From Balneolaceae bacterium (GTDB lineage: Bacteria; Bacteroidota; Rhodothermia; Balneolales; Balneolaceae), in the NCBI GenBank assembly GCA_007123785.1, contig SLGL01000481.1, positions 1 through 5,252 of the forward strand: a stretch of 5,252 nucleotides of DNA, written 5' to 3'. Position numbers and translations under genes: made by a program. A model generated the notes under the pieces. That model saw only the letters and a program-made list of their open reading frames with translations, made no database searches and was not told the origin of the DNA. Every line of letters begins with the position of its first letter. Positions within the stretch are counted from its first letter, which is position 1. Shown here one piece after another: positions 1 through 5,145 of this stretch.

Positions 1-465
1 CATGTCCGGTTCGGCTTCATCGGGCCAGGCAATTTTATCGATGATTTCAATCCTCTCTTCTTCAGTGCATTCCAAAAAAGCTTTTTCGAAATAGCGGTTG
101 CACTGATTATTGAGCCACATCAGACCGCCGCGAGTTACTAACTGAAAGGGGGGATAATCTTTCATCATAAATTCGATAAAGTCAGGAACACCCGCATCGG
201 TAGCACTGCCAGATTCTTCATCGGCGGGGATAATGATATCGGCCAGTACTTTTACCATTTCAAATTCTCTTTCGGTAAAAAACTGTTCAGCATGAATACG
301 TCTGTCGATCTCTTTTTCATAATTGGTTCGCCCGTATCCATAACCATTTTCCCGAATGATATCTTCACTGATACGCTGATCTTCTTCAGTGCAGCCGGTA
401 GCCATAAAAAGTCCGGCTCCTACACCGCCGGCAAGTAACAACTTCAGGTGCTCTCGTCTGTTCAT
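1..465 (-). CDS. Gluconate 2-dehydrogenase subunit 3 family protein (gamma/hitchhiker subunit), C-terminus cut by window edge
   Basis: The visible 155 residues start at ATG 465 and stay open to the left edge, so the C-terminus is missing. The N-terminus MNRREHLKLLLAGG is a twin-arginine signal (R3-R4 before a hydrophobic stretch) ending in MATGC. Cys25 could therefore be lipidated, although Ala at -3 is not the best lipobox residue. Residues about 62-155 match the Gluconate_2-dh3 family, best seen at ADIIIPADEESGSATDAGVP (75-94). In known relatives (gamma subunit of Burkholderia FAD-glucose dehydrogenase, LacC of glucoside 3-dehydrogenase) this subunit carries the signal-less catalytic subunit through the Tat system. 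The gene for such a catalytic subunit lies immediately upstream (631-2370), so the two are inferred to form one complex. No Shine-Dalgarno sequence is visible before the start. Family assignment is firm; the enzyme's substrate is not known. Confidence 0.9.
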   Translation of the reverse strand, partial: MNRREHLKLLLAGGVGAGLFMATGCTEEDQRISEDIIRENGYGYGRTNYEKEIDRRIHAEQFFTEREFEMVKVLADIIIPADEESGSATDAGVPDFIEFMMKDYPPFQLVTRGGLMWLNNQCNRYFEKAFLECTEEERIEIIDKIAWPDEAEPDM

Positions 466-493
466 AACAGGTGTTGTTTAACGGTTTACACCC

Positions 494-524
494 TCGTCTG
501 ACCAGTGCGGTTCTGGTCTGACGA
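494..524. repeat. Inverted repeat / hairpin A in dehydrogenase spacer
   Basis: The arms TCGTCTGACCAG (494-505) and CTGGTCTGACGA (513-524) pair at 11 of 12 positions around a 7-base loop (506-512). The single mismatch (T499-T519) is the 7th pair from the loop. It sits 29 bases upstream of the small-subunit start on the transcribed (minus) strand. No T-run follows, so an ordinary intrinsic terminator is unlikely; an intercistronic RNA structure is the better reading. Confidence 0.65.
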
Positions 525-574
525 ATGGATGCTGGTTCGGATTTTGTGTTGTTTGTGTGTGCATATGCTTTGGA

Positions 575-607
575 TTCGACAGACGAGAAATGCACTCGTC
601 AGTCGAA
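575..607. repeat. Inverted repeat / hairpin B in dehydrogenase spacer
   Basis: The arms TTCGACAGACGAG (575-587) and CTCGTCAGTCGAA (595-607) pair at 12 of 13 positions around a 7-base loop (588-594), with one mismatch (A581-A601) at the 7th pair from the loop. It begins 24 bases after the catalytic-subunit stop. Its geometry matches hairpin A and the arms share the CTCGTCTG/CAGACGAG core. A role as mRNA-stabilising or attenuating structure between the genes is inferred. Confidence 0.7.
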
Positions 608-630
608 GTTCGAATCTGAAAATCAATGGG

Positions 631-2370
631 TTATAAATTTCCCATTCTCATCTCTTCCGCGATGTAGTCCGATGTTCGCCAGGAGAGAGCCATGATCGTC
701 CATGTCGGGTTTTTATCGGCCTGGGAAACAAACTGTCCGGCATCCACAACAAACAGGTTTTTGCACTCATGTGCCTGGGCATATTCGTTGAGGACGGAAG
801 TTGTCGGGTCCGTTCCCATTCTCGTGGTACCCACTTCGTGTATAATACGCCCCGGTGCATGGAGGCCATAATTCGCATCCGGACCGGGCTTGTTACCCAC
901 AAGGGTGCCGCCCAATGCTGTCAGTATCTCCTCGAAAGTGTCGTGCATGTGTTGCGCCTGTGTCAGTTCATGTTCACTCCAGGAGTAGTTGAATCGCAGA
1001 ACGGGAATTCCGAACTTGTCAACAGTCTCCGGATCGATTTCACAGTAGTTATCGTAACGGGCTATACACTCACCCCGACCGGATATACCCACGGTTGAAC
1101 CGAACATTTTACGAATATCTTTTTTGAGCCCTTCACCATAACCACCATTGGGAGAGGGATTCCCGAATTCATCTCTTACATGATGACGCATGGTATGCAT
1201 GTTGAAACCTGTACCATACATCGGCATTGACATTCCGCCCCAGTATTCCAGATGATAGCCGCGGGGGAAATCCATTTGGGCATTATCGAGCCACCAGGGG
1301 GTGTATACATGCATTCCGCCCACCCCATCTTCATTATAACGGTCTCGGTCAATCAACTCAGGCAGAACAGCCATCCGGTCAGCCCCGGTTGAGTCGTGCA
1401 GGTATCTGCCCACAACCCCGCTTCCGTTGGCCAGCCCGTTGGGATGCTGTGCGGATTTAGAATTGAGCAGAATTCGTGCAGTTTCGCAGGCTGATGCCCC
1501 AAGTACAACTGTACGTGCTTTTACGTGGTACTCCTGCATATCTTCCTTGCTGATGTAGATAACACCCGTGGCAAGTCCGTCGCCATCGGTGGTCACTTCC
1601 CGCACCATCGCATTGGTGTAAAGCTCTACGTTCCCACGCCTCATTGCAGGTTGAACAAGGCAAGTTCCCGAAGAAAAATCGGCATAAATATTACAGGCGC
1701 GATTGCACTGTCTGCAGTAAAAGCAGGCTCCGCGTTCATCATTTACACGGCGTGTCAGAACGGATAAACGGGAGGGAATCACAGGGATATCTACACTTTC
1801 AGCCGCTTTTTTTATGTATAGCTCATGAAGACGCGGTTTGGGAGGAGGAAGAAAAAAGCCGTCAGGGTCATCTTCCAGTCCCTCGTTGGTGCCGAATACA
1901 CCGATCAGTTTATCCACTTTATCATAATAAGGACTTACATCCTCATACCCGATCGGCCAGTCTTCCCCAAGCCCGTCAATACTTTTTCGTTTAAAATCTT
2001 TCGGGCCGAAACGAAGGGAAATTCTGCCCCAATGATTTGTACGTCCACCCAGCATTCGTGAACGAAACCAGTCGAATGAAGTACCGTTTTTTCGGTTATA
2101 GGGTTCGCCATCAATTTCCCAGCCGCCCCAGGCCGCATCAAAATCACCAAAGGGGCGAATAGTACTTGCTCCTCTTCGCGGGGATTCCCAAGGCCACCTG
2201 AGCTGGGTACGATACTCTTCCCGGGCAGGATCATAAAAACCACCGGCCTCCAGAACTGCTACGGACAGCCCCGCCTCGGCCAGTATTTTGGCAGCCATAC
2301 CACCGCCTGCACCCGAACCTACAATGGCCACATCATATTTTTCGTCTGAGGAGTAAATATTAAAATTCAT
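631..2370 (-). CDS. GMC family FAD-dependent oxidoreductase, catalytic (alpha) subunit of a periplasmic sugar/polyol dehydrogenase
   Basis: This 579-residue protein has full GMC length. The FAD Rossmann motif GSGAGGG is at 18-24 with the beta2-end acidic residue E41 in VLEAGG. MLGGRTNHWGR (about 106-116) is the usual flavin-contacting segment. The C-terminal active-site pair is visible as H511 in HEVGTTRMG and N554 in KNPTWTIMAL, as in His-Asn GMC enzymes. C216, C219, C222 and C226 (CFYCRQCNRAC) form a clustered four-cysteine motif. Related FAD-glucose dehydrogenases use such cysteines for an Fe-S cluster that passes electrons to cytochrome c. There is no signal peptide, consistent with Tat export together with the small subunit encoded downstream. 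I chose ATG 2370, which begins just before the first FAD strand. A longer frame opens at GTG 2454 but adds 28 residues of unconserved-looking sequence. The substrate (glucose, gluconate, a 3-oxidised glycoside or other) cannot be read from the sequence. Confidence 0.93.
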   Translation of the reverse strand: MNFNIYSSDEKYDVAIVGSGAGGGMAAKILAEAGLSVAVLEAGGFYDPAREEYRTQLRWPWESPRRGASTIRPFGDFDAAWGGWEIDGEPYNRKNGTSFDWFRSRMLGGRTNHWGRISLRFGPKDFKRKSIDGLGEDWPIGYEDVSPYYDKVDKLIGVFGTNEGLEDDPDGFFLPPPKPRLHELYIKKAAESVDIPVIPSRLSVLTRRVNDERGACFYCRQCNRACNIYADFSSGTCLVQPAMRRGNVELYTNAMVREVTTDGDGLATGVIYISKEDMQEYHVKARTVVLGASACETARILLNSKSAQHPNGLANGSGVVGRYLHDSTGADRMAVLPELIDRDRYNEDGVGGMHVYTPWWLDNAQMDFPRGYHLEYWGGMSMPMYGTGFNMHTMRHHVRDEFGNPSPNGGYGEGLKKDIRKMFGSTVGISGRGECIARYDNYCEIDPETVDKFGIPVLRFNYSWSEHELTQAQHMHDTFEEILTALGGTLVGNKPGPDANYGLHAPGRIIHEVGTTRMGTDPTTSVLNEYAQAHECKNLFVVDAGQFVSQADKNPTWTIMALSWRTSDYIAEEMRMGNL

Positions 2371-2540
2371 AAACTGCCGGAATCTTTTGTCATAAACAGG
2401 ATCTGATTTGTGGTGCACATTACTATTTTTTTTTGAAAAATGAAATGAAAGCACAAAACTGGAAACAATTCAAACTGATTCGGGAATCCCTCCGGAACTA
2501 TCAGACTGTTTTGTAAATCCCGAAGAAATTCATCCCATGA
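2371..2540. other. Divergent intergenic region, gmc-proximal half
   Basis: This stretch lies between the divergent dehydrogenase and arsM genes. It must contain the minus-strand promoter for the dehydrogenase, but I could not find a convincing TTG/TAnnTTTG or sigma70 pair. A run of nine A (minus-strand sense) lies inside the possible N-terminal extension starting at GTG 2454. No other gene is supported here. Confidence 0.5.
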
Positions 2541-2569
2541 TTGATTCTAACAAATTTACGGTGTATATT
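2541..2569 (+). promoter_or_regulatory. Candidate sigma70-type promoter of arsM
   Basis: TTGATT (2541-2546) and TATATT (2564-2569) are separated by exactly 17 bases, matching the -35/-10 layout (4/6 and 5/6 to consensus). Transcription would start near 2576. That leaves about 94 bases before ATG 2670, or about 25 before the alternative TTG 2601. The -10 box overlaps the inverted repeat at 2566-2591, as expected for a repressed promoter. This is a prediction from spacing and consensus only. Confidence 0.5.
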
Positions 2570-2591
2570 AATCGTCGAATTACGATTAATA
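2566..2591. promoter_or_regulatory. Perfect inverted repeat, candidate ArsR-family operator
   Basis: The arms TATTAATCGT (2566-2575) and ACGATTAATA (2582-2591) are perfectly complementary over 10 bases with a 6-base spacer CGAATT. The repeat overlaps the predicted -10 box and start point of the arsM promoter. ArsR/SmtB repressors bind AT-rich inverted repeats in this position in many arsenic operons, releasing DNA when As(III) binds. No arsR gene is in the window, so the regulator is inferred from position and the gene controlled. Confidence 0.6.
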
Positions 2592-3001
2592 CTTTTACCC
2601 TTGACCACGCCTAATCCGATTGACATCAACGACCCCGATTTAGAACAAACCGCCGAAATTGCAAAACTGATGAATAAAACAACATTTCAGGATCACATGA
2701 AAGAAAAGGTTCTTGAAAAATATGAACAGATCGGGAAGTCTTCCCTTCAGAAAAAAGATAAAACCGGGTGTTGTGCACCATCCTATTGTTCCGGTGAGGA
2801 GTATGAAGTGTTCTCCGACGATTATTCACAGCTTCAGGGCTATAATGAGGATGCCGATTTGGGACTGGGGTGCGGCCTTCCCACGCAGCATGCTTATATC
2901 AAACCGGGAGATACTGTGGTGGACCTTGGCTCCGGTGCCGGAAATGACTGTTTTGTGGCACGCCAGGTCACCGGAGAAACCGGCCGGGTGATCGGAGTGG
3001 A

Positions 3002-3017
3002 TTTTTTTTTTTTTTTT
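3002..3017 (+). other. Run of 16 T inside arsM replacing five codons
   Basis: An uninterrupted T16 tract follows GA of the Asp111 codon. It supplies five Phe codons where ArsM relatives have a segment of about five residues resembling MTPEM before (V/I)xKAR. The reading length is conserved, so the tract looks like a substitution of the original bases and not an insertion. A tract this long is prone to polymerase slippage and to sequencing error. Confidence 0.85.
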
Positions 3018-3032
3018 GTTCAAAAAGCACGG

Positions 3033-3036
3033 AAAA
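3033..3036 (+). other. Single-base deletion point (frameshift) in arsM
   Basis: Upstream the frame reads VQKARK and downstream the +2 frame reads NAAKVGFSNVEFVQGD, a continuous ArsM sequence if this run held five A and not four. The T16 tract is not the frame change itself, because the residues between it and this point are still correct in the original frame. Confidence 0.75.
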
Positions 3037-3470
3037 TGCTGCTAAAGTTGGCTTCAGCAATGTGGAGTTTGTGCAGGGTGATATCGAGGACTTGCCGCTT
3101 GAAGATTCCATTGCAGATGTGGTGGTGAGCAATTGCGTGCTGAATCTTGTGCCGGATAAAAAGAAAGCCTTTTCAGAAACCCGGCGGATTTTAAAGCCGG
3201 GCGGGCATTTCAGTATTTCCGATATTGTAACAGTCGGCGAAATGCCTGAAGACCTGCAGCATCATGCCGAAATGTTTGCAGGCTGTGTATCCGGCGCGAT
3301 GGACCAAACCGAATATCTGAAGATCGTTAAAGAGGCCGGTTTCAAAAACGTGAGGATCCAGAAAAGCAAGGAGATTACCCTGCCGGATGAACTGTTGAAA
3401 AAGATCTTGTCAGACAACGAATACCGCCAATACCTGGAATCTGAAGTTGGAATCTACAGTGTAACGATTT

Positions 3471-3596
3471 ATGGAGAAAAATAACCGATATAGATACCAA
3501 AAAATCCGGGACGTGATTCTATGCCATCCGGAAGTCACAGCCGCGGATGTGGCAGGGCGTGTGGCCCCCTCACTGGAACCAGAAGCGGCTTTGTAA
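3471..3596 (+). CDS. Possible 41-codon ORF overlapping the arsM stop
   Basis: ATG 3471 lies 14 bases before the end of arsM in a different frame, an arrangement that permits translational coupling, and the frame closes at TAA 3594-3596. The product contains KIRDVILCHPEVTAADVAGR, which superficially resembles a helix-turn-helix region (HPEVTAADVA), followed by an acidic, Pro-containing tail. I do not recognise a family. Beyond the stop the same frame continues protein-like for 18 codons (FLKEILSHKFYDAQAWDC), so it might be a fragment of a decayed longer gene. Two other frames are also open over parts of this stretch (3521-3604 and 3547-3705), which lowers confidence that any one is real. Confidence 0.25.
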   Translation: MEKNNRYRYQKIRDVILCHPEVTAADVAGRVAPSLEPEAAL

Positions 3597-3600
3597 TTTC
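3539..3600 (+). terminator. Weak terminator-like stem after arsM
   Basis: The outer arms AGCCGC (3539-3544) and GCGGCT (3585-3590) enclose a second small stem (AGGG 3554-3557 with CCCT 3567-3570, extended by GTG/CAC). The sequence TTGTAATTTC follows. The stem is interrupted and the T tract is poor, so this is a tentative arsM terminator. The same bases also form the 3471-3596 reading frame. Confidence 0.2.
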
Positions 3601-3703
3601 TTAAGGAAATACTATCACACAAATTTTACGACGCTCAGGCATGGGATTGTTAGAAAGAGTTTCAAAAAAGCCGTTTATTTTGCCCCACCGGCAAAGACTT
3701 TAT

Positions 3704-3739
3704 GAATAGAGTACTAATGTTTACGAATAGTGTACTAAT
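3704..3739. repeat. Two 15-base direct repeats with 21-base period
   Basis: GAATAGAGTACTAAT (3704-3718) and GAATAGTGTACTAAT (3725-3739) match at 14 of 15 positions. Their starts are 21 bases apart, two turns of B-DNA, which places both copies on the same face of the helix. This layout suits a tandem protein-binding site, but no regulator is evident. They precede the small frame at 3760 and lie about 350 bases before the lipoprotein gene. Confidence 0.6.
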
Positions 3740-3759
3740 TAAGTGGTATTTAATAGTTA

Positions 3760-3948
3760 TTGTTTGTTTTTTTGATAGTAACAATATTTAAAATTCTGAT
3801 TGGCAGTTATAAATCAATAAAACAAAATTATAAAATATGTGAAGATGTGTCGTATGAAAAATATAACAAGAGAATTCTTATCCTCTTGTCATCCTGTGCG
3901 TTTGTGGTACTGATGATATTTAAAGTGAATGTGTCATTTGGGCTCTGA
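3760..3948 (+). CDS. Possible small two-helix membrane protein
   Basis: The frame encodes 62 residues with two hydrophobic segments, FVFLIVTIFKILIG (about 2-15) and RILILLSSCAFVVLMIF (about 38-54). They are separated by a polar, Lys- and Tyr-rich linker. Two stop codons lie just upstream (3751-3756) and no ATG is available at the N-terminus; TTG 3760 or 3772 would have to serve. No Shine-Dalgarno sequence or family is recognisable. AT-rich DNA readily encodes Phe, Ile, Leu and Lys by chance, so this stays a weak candidate. Confidence 0.25.
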   Translation: MFVFLIVTIFKILIGSYKSIKQNYKICEDVSYEKYNKRILILLSSCAFVVLMIFKVNVSFGL

Positions 3949-3972
3949 GTGGTTAATAGACCATGCGCCATG

Positions 3973-4023
3973 TGATGACTAATAATGAAAATAACAAAAG
4001 GTTTATTTATAACATAGTCATCA
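3973..4023. repeat. 9+9 base inverted repeat upstream of lipoprotein gene
   Basis: TGATGACTA (3973-3981) and TAGTCATCA (4015-4023) are perfectly complementary across a 33-base AT-rich interval. The interval can add a weak inner pairing (ATAAC with GTTTAT). The second arm ends 69 bases before the lipoprotein ATG. It may be a dimeric regulator site, an mRNA stem in the leader, or a transcription end of the region before it; no T-run directly follows. Confidence 0.5.
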
Positions 4024-4092
4024 TTTCCTGGATTCAGAGTAAGATTGATTCGTATAACGAAAGCTAACTTCTTACTTTTAAAAAAAATAGTT

Positions 4093-5145
4093 ATGTACAA
4101 TAAAAATAAAGCGATATTGTATTCGCTTATAATTGCCTTGTCAGGCATGTCTTGTGGCAAAGAGAACAAACCTAATATTCCTTACCTTTTTGGTTTTGAT
4201 GAATACAATGTTATTGTATCTGAGATTGTCATCGAGGAGCAGCTTCATAACCCGATCAGTGTGTTTGCCCACAATGACACCCTTTTTGTTACAGATGAAT
4301 CGAATCAACCGTCCGTGGCTGTCTATCAGTTGAATGGCAGCGGCGTATATACTCGGATCAAAGAGATTGGAAGGGAGGGAAGCGGACCCGGTGAATTTGC
4401 ATATCCATACATGATGACTCCGAACAACAGTGGATTGTATGTATATGATGCAAGACAACGAAAATTGGCGCTGATCAATAAGCAGTTGGAAACTGACATC
4501 CGGGAGTTATATCTTCGTTTTACCGGGCTCCCGGTTGATGTTCATGCGGTTTCGGACTCTCTTTTTCTTGCAACCGGTGTTCATATGGACTCCCGGGTCC
4601 AGCTCCTGGGTGTTGACGGGAGTGATCTTTTTGAGCTCGAAGGATACGGGGAAATTGCAGATCTCGGGGATTCGTTTACGGAAATGCGCAGTCAGGTTGC
4701 CAGTGTTTGGCATGCCAGATCCACCTATTCACGGGAACAGAGCCGCATCGCCGTTTTTTCGGTGAATGCCGACCGTATTGAGCTGTATGATACCTCAAGC
4801 GGACAATTGATAACCACTCTAAGCCATCCGGAGAACGAAGTACCTAACGTGCGAATCTCTTCCTCCTCGGGCAATTTATCTTTTAACGATGGTGCTCTTA
4901 AATCTTATCTTTGGGTTACATCGGACCGGCAGTATATCTATGCTCTCTATTCGGGGGTTGAACAACATGCAAATGATTCCGGTTACGGAAGATATGTACA
5001 CGTATTTGACTGGAATTTGAACTTTATCACGGCATTTGAACTGGATCATGGCAGCCGATCGATCACATCGGATTTGAACGGGGGGATTTATTCGGTTGAG
5101 CATGACCCCCGGGTTGCCATACGGCACGTAACGATATCTTTATAG
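4093..5145 (+). CDS. BF3164/TolB-like 6-bladed beta-propeller lipoprotein
   Basis: A 350-residue protein begins at ATG 4093 after an A-rich leader; an in-frame TTG at 4045 would add a poor N-terminus. Lys-rich MYNKNK and a hydrophobic core (7-19) end in GMSC, giving lipidated Cys21 with a slightly unusual lipobox (Gly at -3). The mature part matches the BF3164/6-bladed propeller group common in Bacteroidota. Examples are ISVFAHNDTLFVTDES (55-70), EIGREGSGPGEFAYP (91-105), the SREQSRIAVFSVNADRIELY strand pair (213-232), and YIYALYSG (281-288) followed by VHVFDWNLNF (302-311). The repeated beta-strands with D-rich turns are consistent with propeller blades. The protein should sit in the cell envelope. 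The family has no established enzymatic role, and nothing next to this gene (SusC/D, peptidase or kinase) suggests a partner. The family call is confident; the function is unknown. Confidence 0.88.
   Translation: MYNKNKAILYSLIIALSGMSCGKENKPNIPYLFGFDEYNVIVSEIVIEEQLHNPISVFAHNDTLFVTDESNQPSVAVYQLNGSGVYTRIKEIGREGSGPGEFAYPYMMTPNNSGLYVYDARQRKLALINKQLETDIRELYLRFTGLPVDVHAVSDSLFLATGVHMDSRVQLLGVDGSDLFELEGYGEIADLGDSFTEMRSQVASVWHARSTYSREQSRIAVFSVNADRIELYDTSSGQLITTLSHPENEVPNVRISSSSGNLSFNDGALKSYLWVTSDRQYIYALYSGVEQHANDSGYGRYVHVFDWNLNFITAFELDHGSRSITSDLNGGIYSVEHDPRVAIRHVTISL

Larger units (their letters stand above)
466..630 (-). other. Spacer between the two dehydrogenase genes
   Basis: These 165 bases separate the stop of the catalytic-subunit gene from the start of the small-subunit gene, long for a two-gene operon. 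They contain two hairpins (listed separately) and no convincing reading frame: the minus-strand frame open across 386-595 is out of frame with the real gene and has no recognisable content. I could not identify a separate promoter for the downstream gene. Confidence 0.6.
2670..3484 (+). pseudogene. arsM: Arsenite S-adenosylmethyltransferase (ArsM), reading frame broken near the SAM-binding site
   Basis: ArsM methylates As(III) with SAM in the cytoplasm. Restoring one base gives a 271-residue protein, a normal family length. Visible are the cysteine-rich CCAPSYC (C34, C35, C40), C68 in LGLGCG, SAM motif I VVDLGSGAGNDCF (83-95), the acidic ribose-binding D111, C156 in SNCVLNL and C206 in AGCVSGA. 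The last three match the conserved arsenic-handling cysteines of the family. After D111 the next five codons are all TTT, part of a 16-T run. VQKARK follows correctly, then one A is missing in the A-run 3033-3036, and the protein continues in another frame (NAAKVGFSNVEF onward) to TAA at 3482-3484. Unrepaired, translation ends at 3128. I chose ATG 2670 to match usual N-terminal length; TTG 2601, with 23 further coding-like residues, is possible. The call of ArsM is firm; whether the lesion is biological is open. Confidence 0.88.
3597..4092. other. AT-rich stretch without a confident gene
   Basis: Nearly 500 bases between the arsM region and the propeller lipoprotein are clearly richer in A+T than the flanking genes, especially from 3700 to 4092. 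They hold a pair of direct repeats (3704-3739), a weak small membrane-protein frame (3760-3948), an inverted repeat (3973-4023) and the A-rich leader of the downstream gene. A short frame MGLLERVSKKPFILPHRQRL... (3641-3709, 22 codons) looks protein-like but is too short to judge. No tRNA or mobile-element gene is visible. Confidence 0.6.

Noticed and set aside
561..568. Palindrome GCATATGC
   Set aside because: An 8-base palindrome next to a TG-rich stretch is expected by chance and has no context.
386..595. 69-residue minus-strand frame
   Set aside because: It overlaps the true start of the small-subunit gene in another frame and covers the hairpins; it has an Arg/Cys-rich composition with no family features.
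2371..2454. N-terminal extension of the GMC protein from GTG 2454
   Set aside because: It adds 28 residues of low-complexity, non-signal sequence before the FAD strand; ATG 2370 gives the usual GMC start.
2541..2669. Longer arsM start at TTG 2541
   Set aside because: This start would place the predicted promoter and the operator palindrome inside the coding region, and the encoded residues (MILTNLRCILIVELRL...) do not look like ArsM.
3002..3017. Programmed frameshifting at the T16 tract
   Set aside because: The frame is still correct after the tract (VQKARK), so the tract is not the frame-change point; an in-tract slip would garble that helix. It is kept only as a side possibility in the arsM finding.
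3410..3622. 70-residue minus-strand frame opposite the arsM 3' end
   Set aside because: It is the antisense shadow of ArsM C-terminal codons and has no recognisable domain.
4045..4092. TTG start for the propeller lipoprotein
   Set aside because: It would add 16 residues before an already complete lipoprotein signal beginning at ATG 4093.
3828..4169. 113-residue minus-strand frame
   Set aside because: It runs antisense through AT-rich intergenic DNA and into the lipoprotein signal region; the composition looks like chance (Ile, Phe, Asn, Lys).
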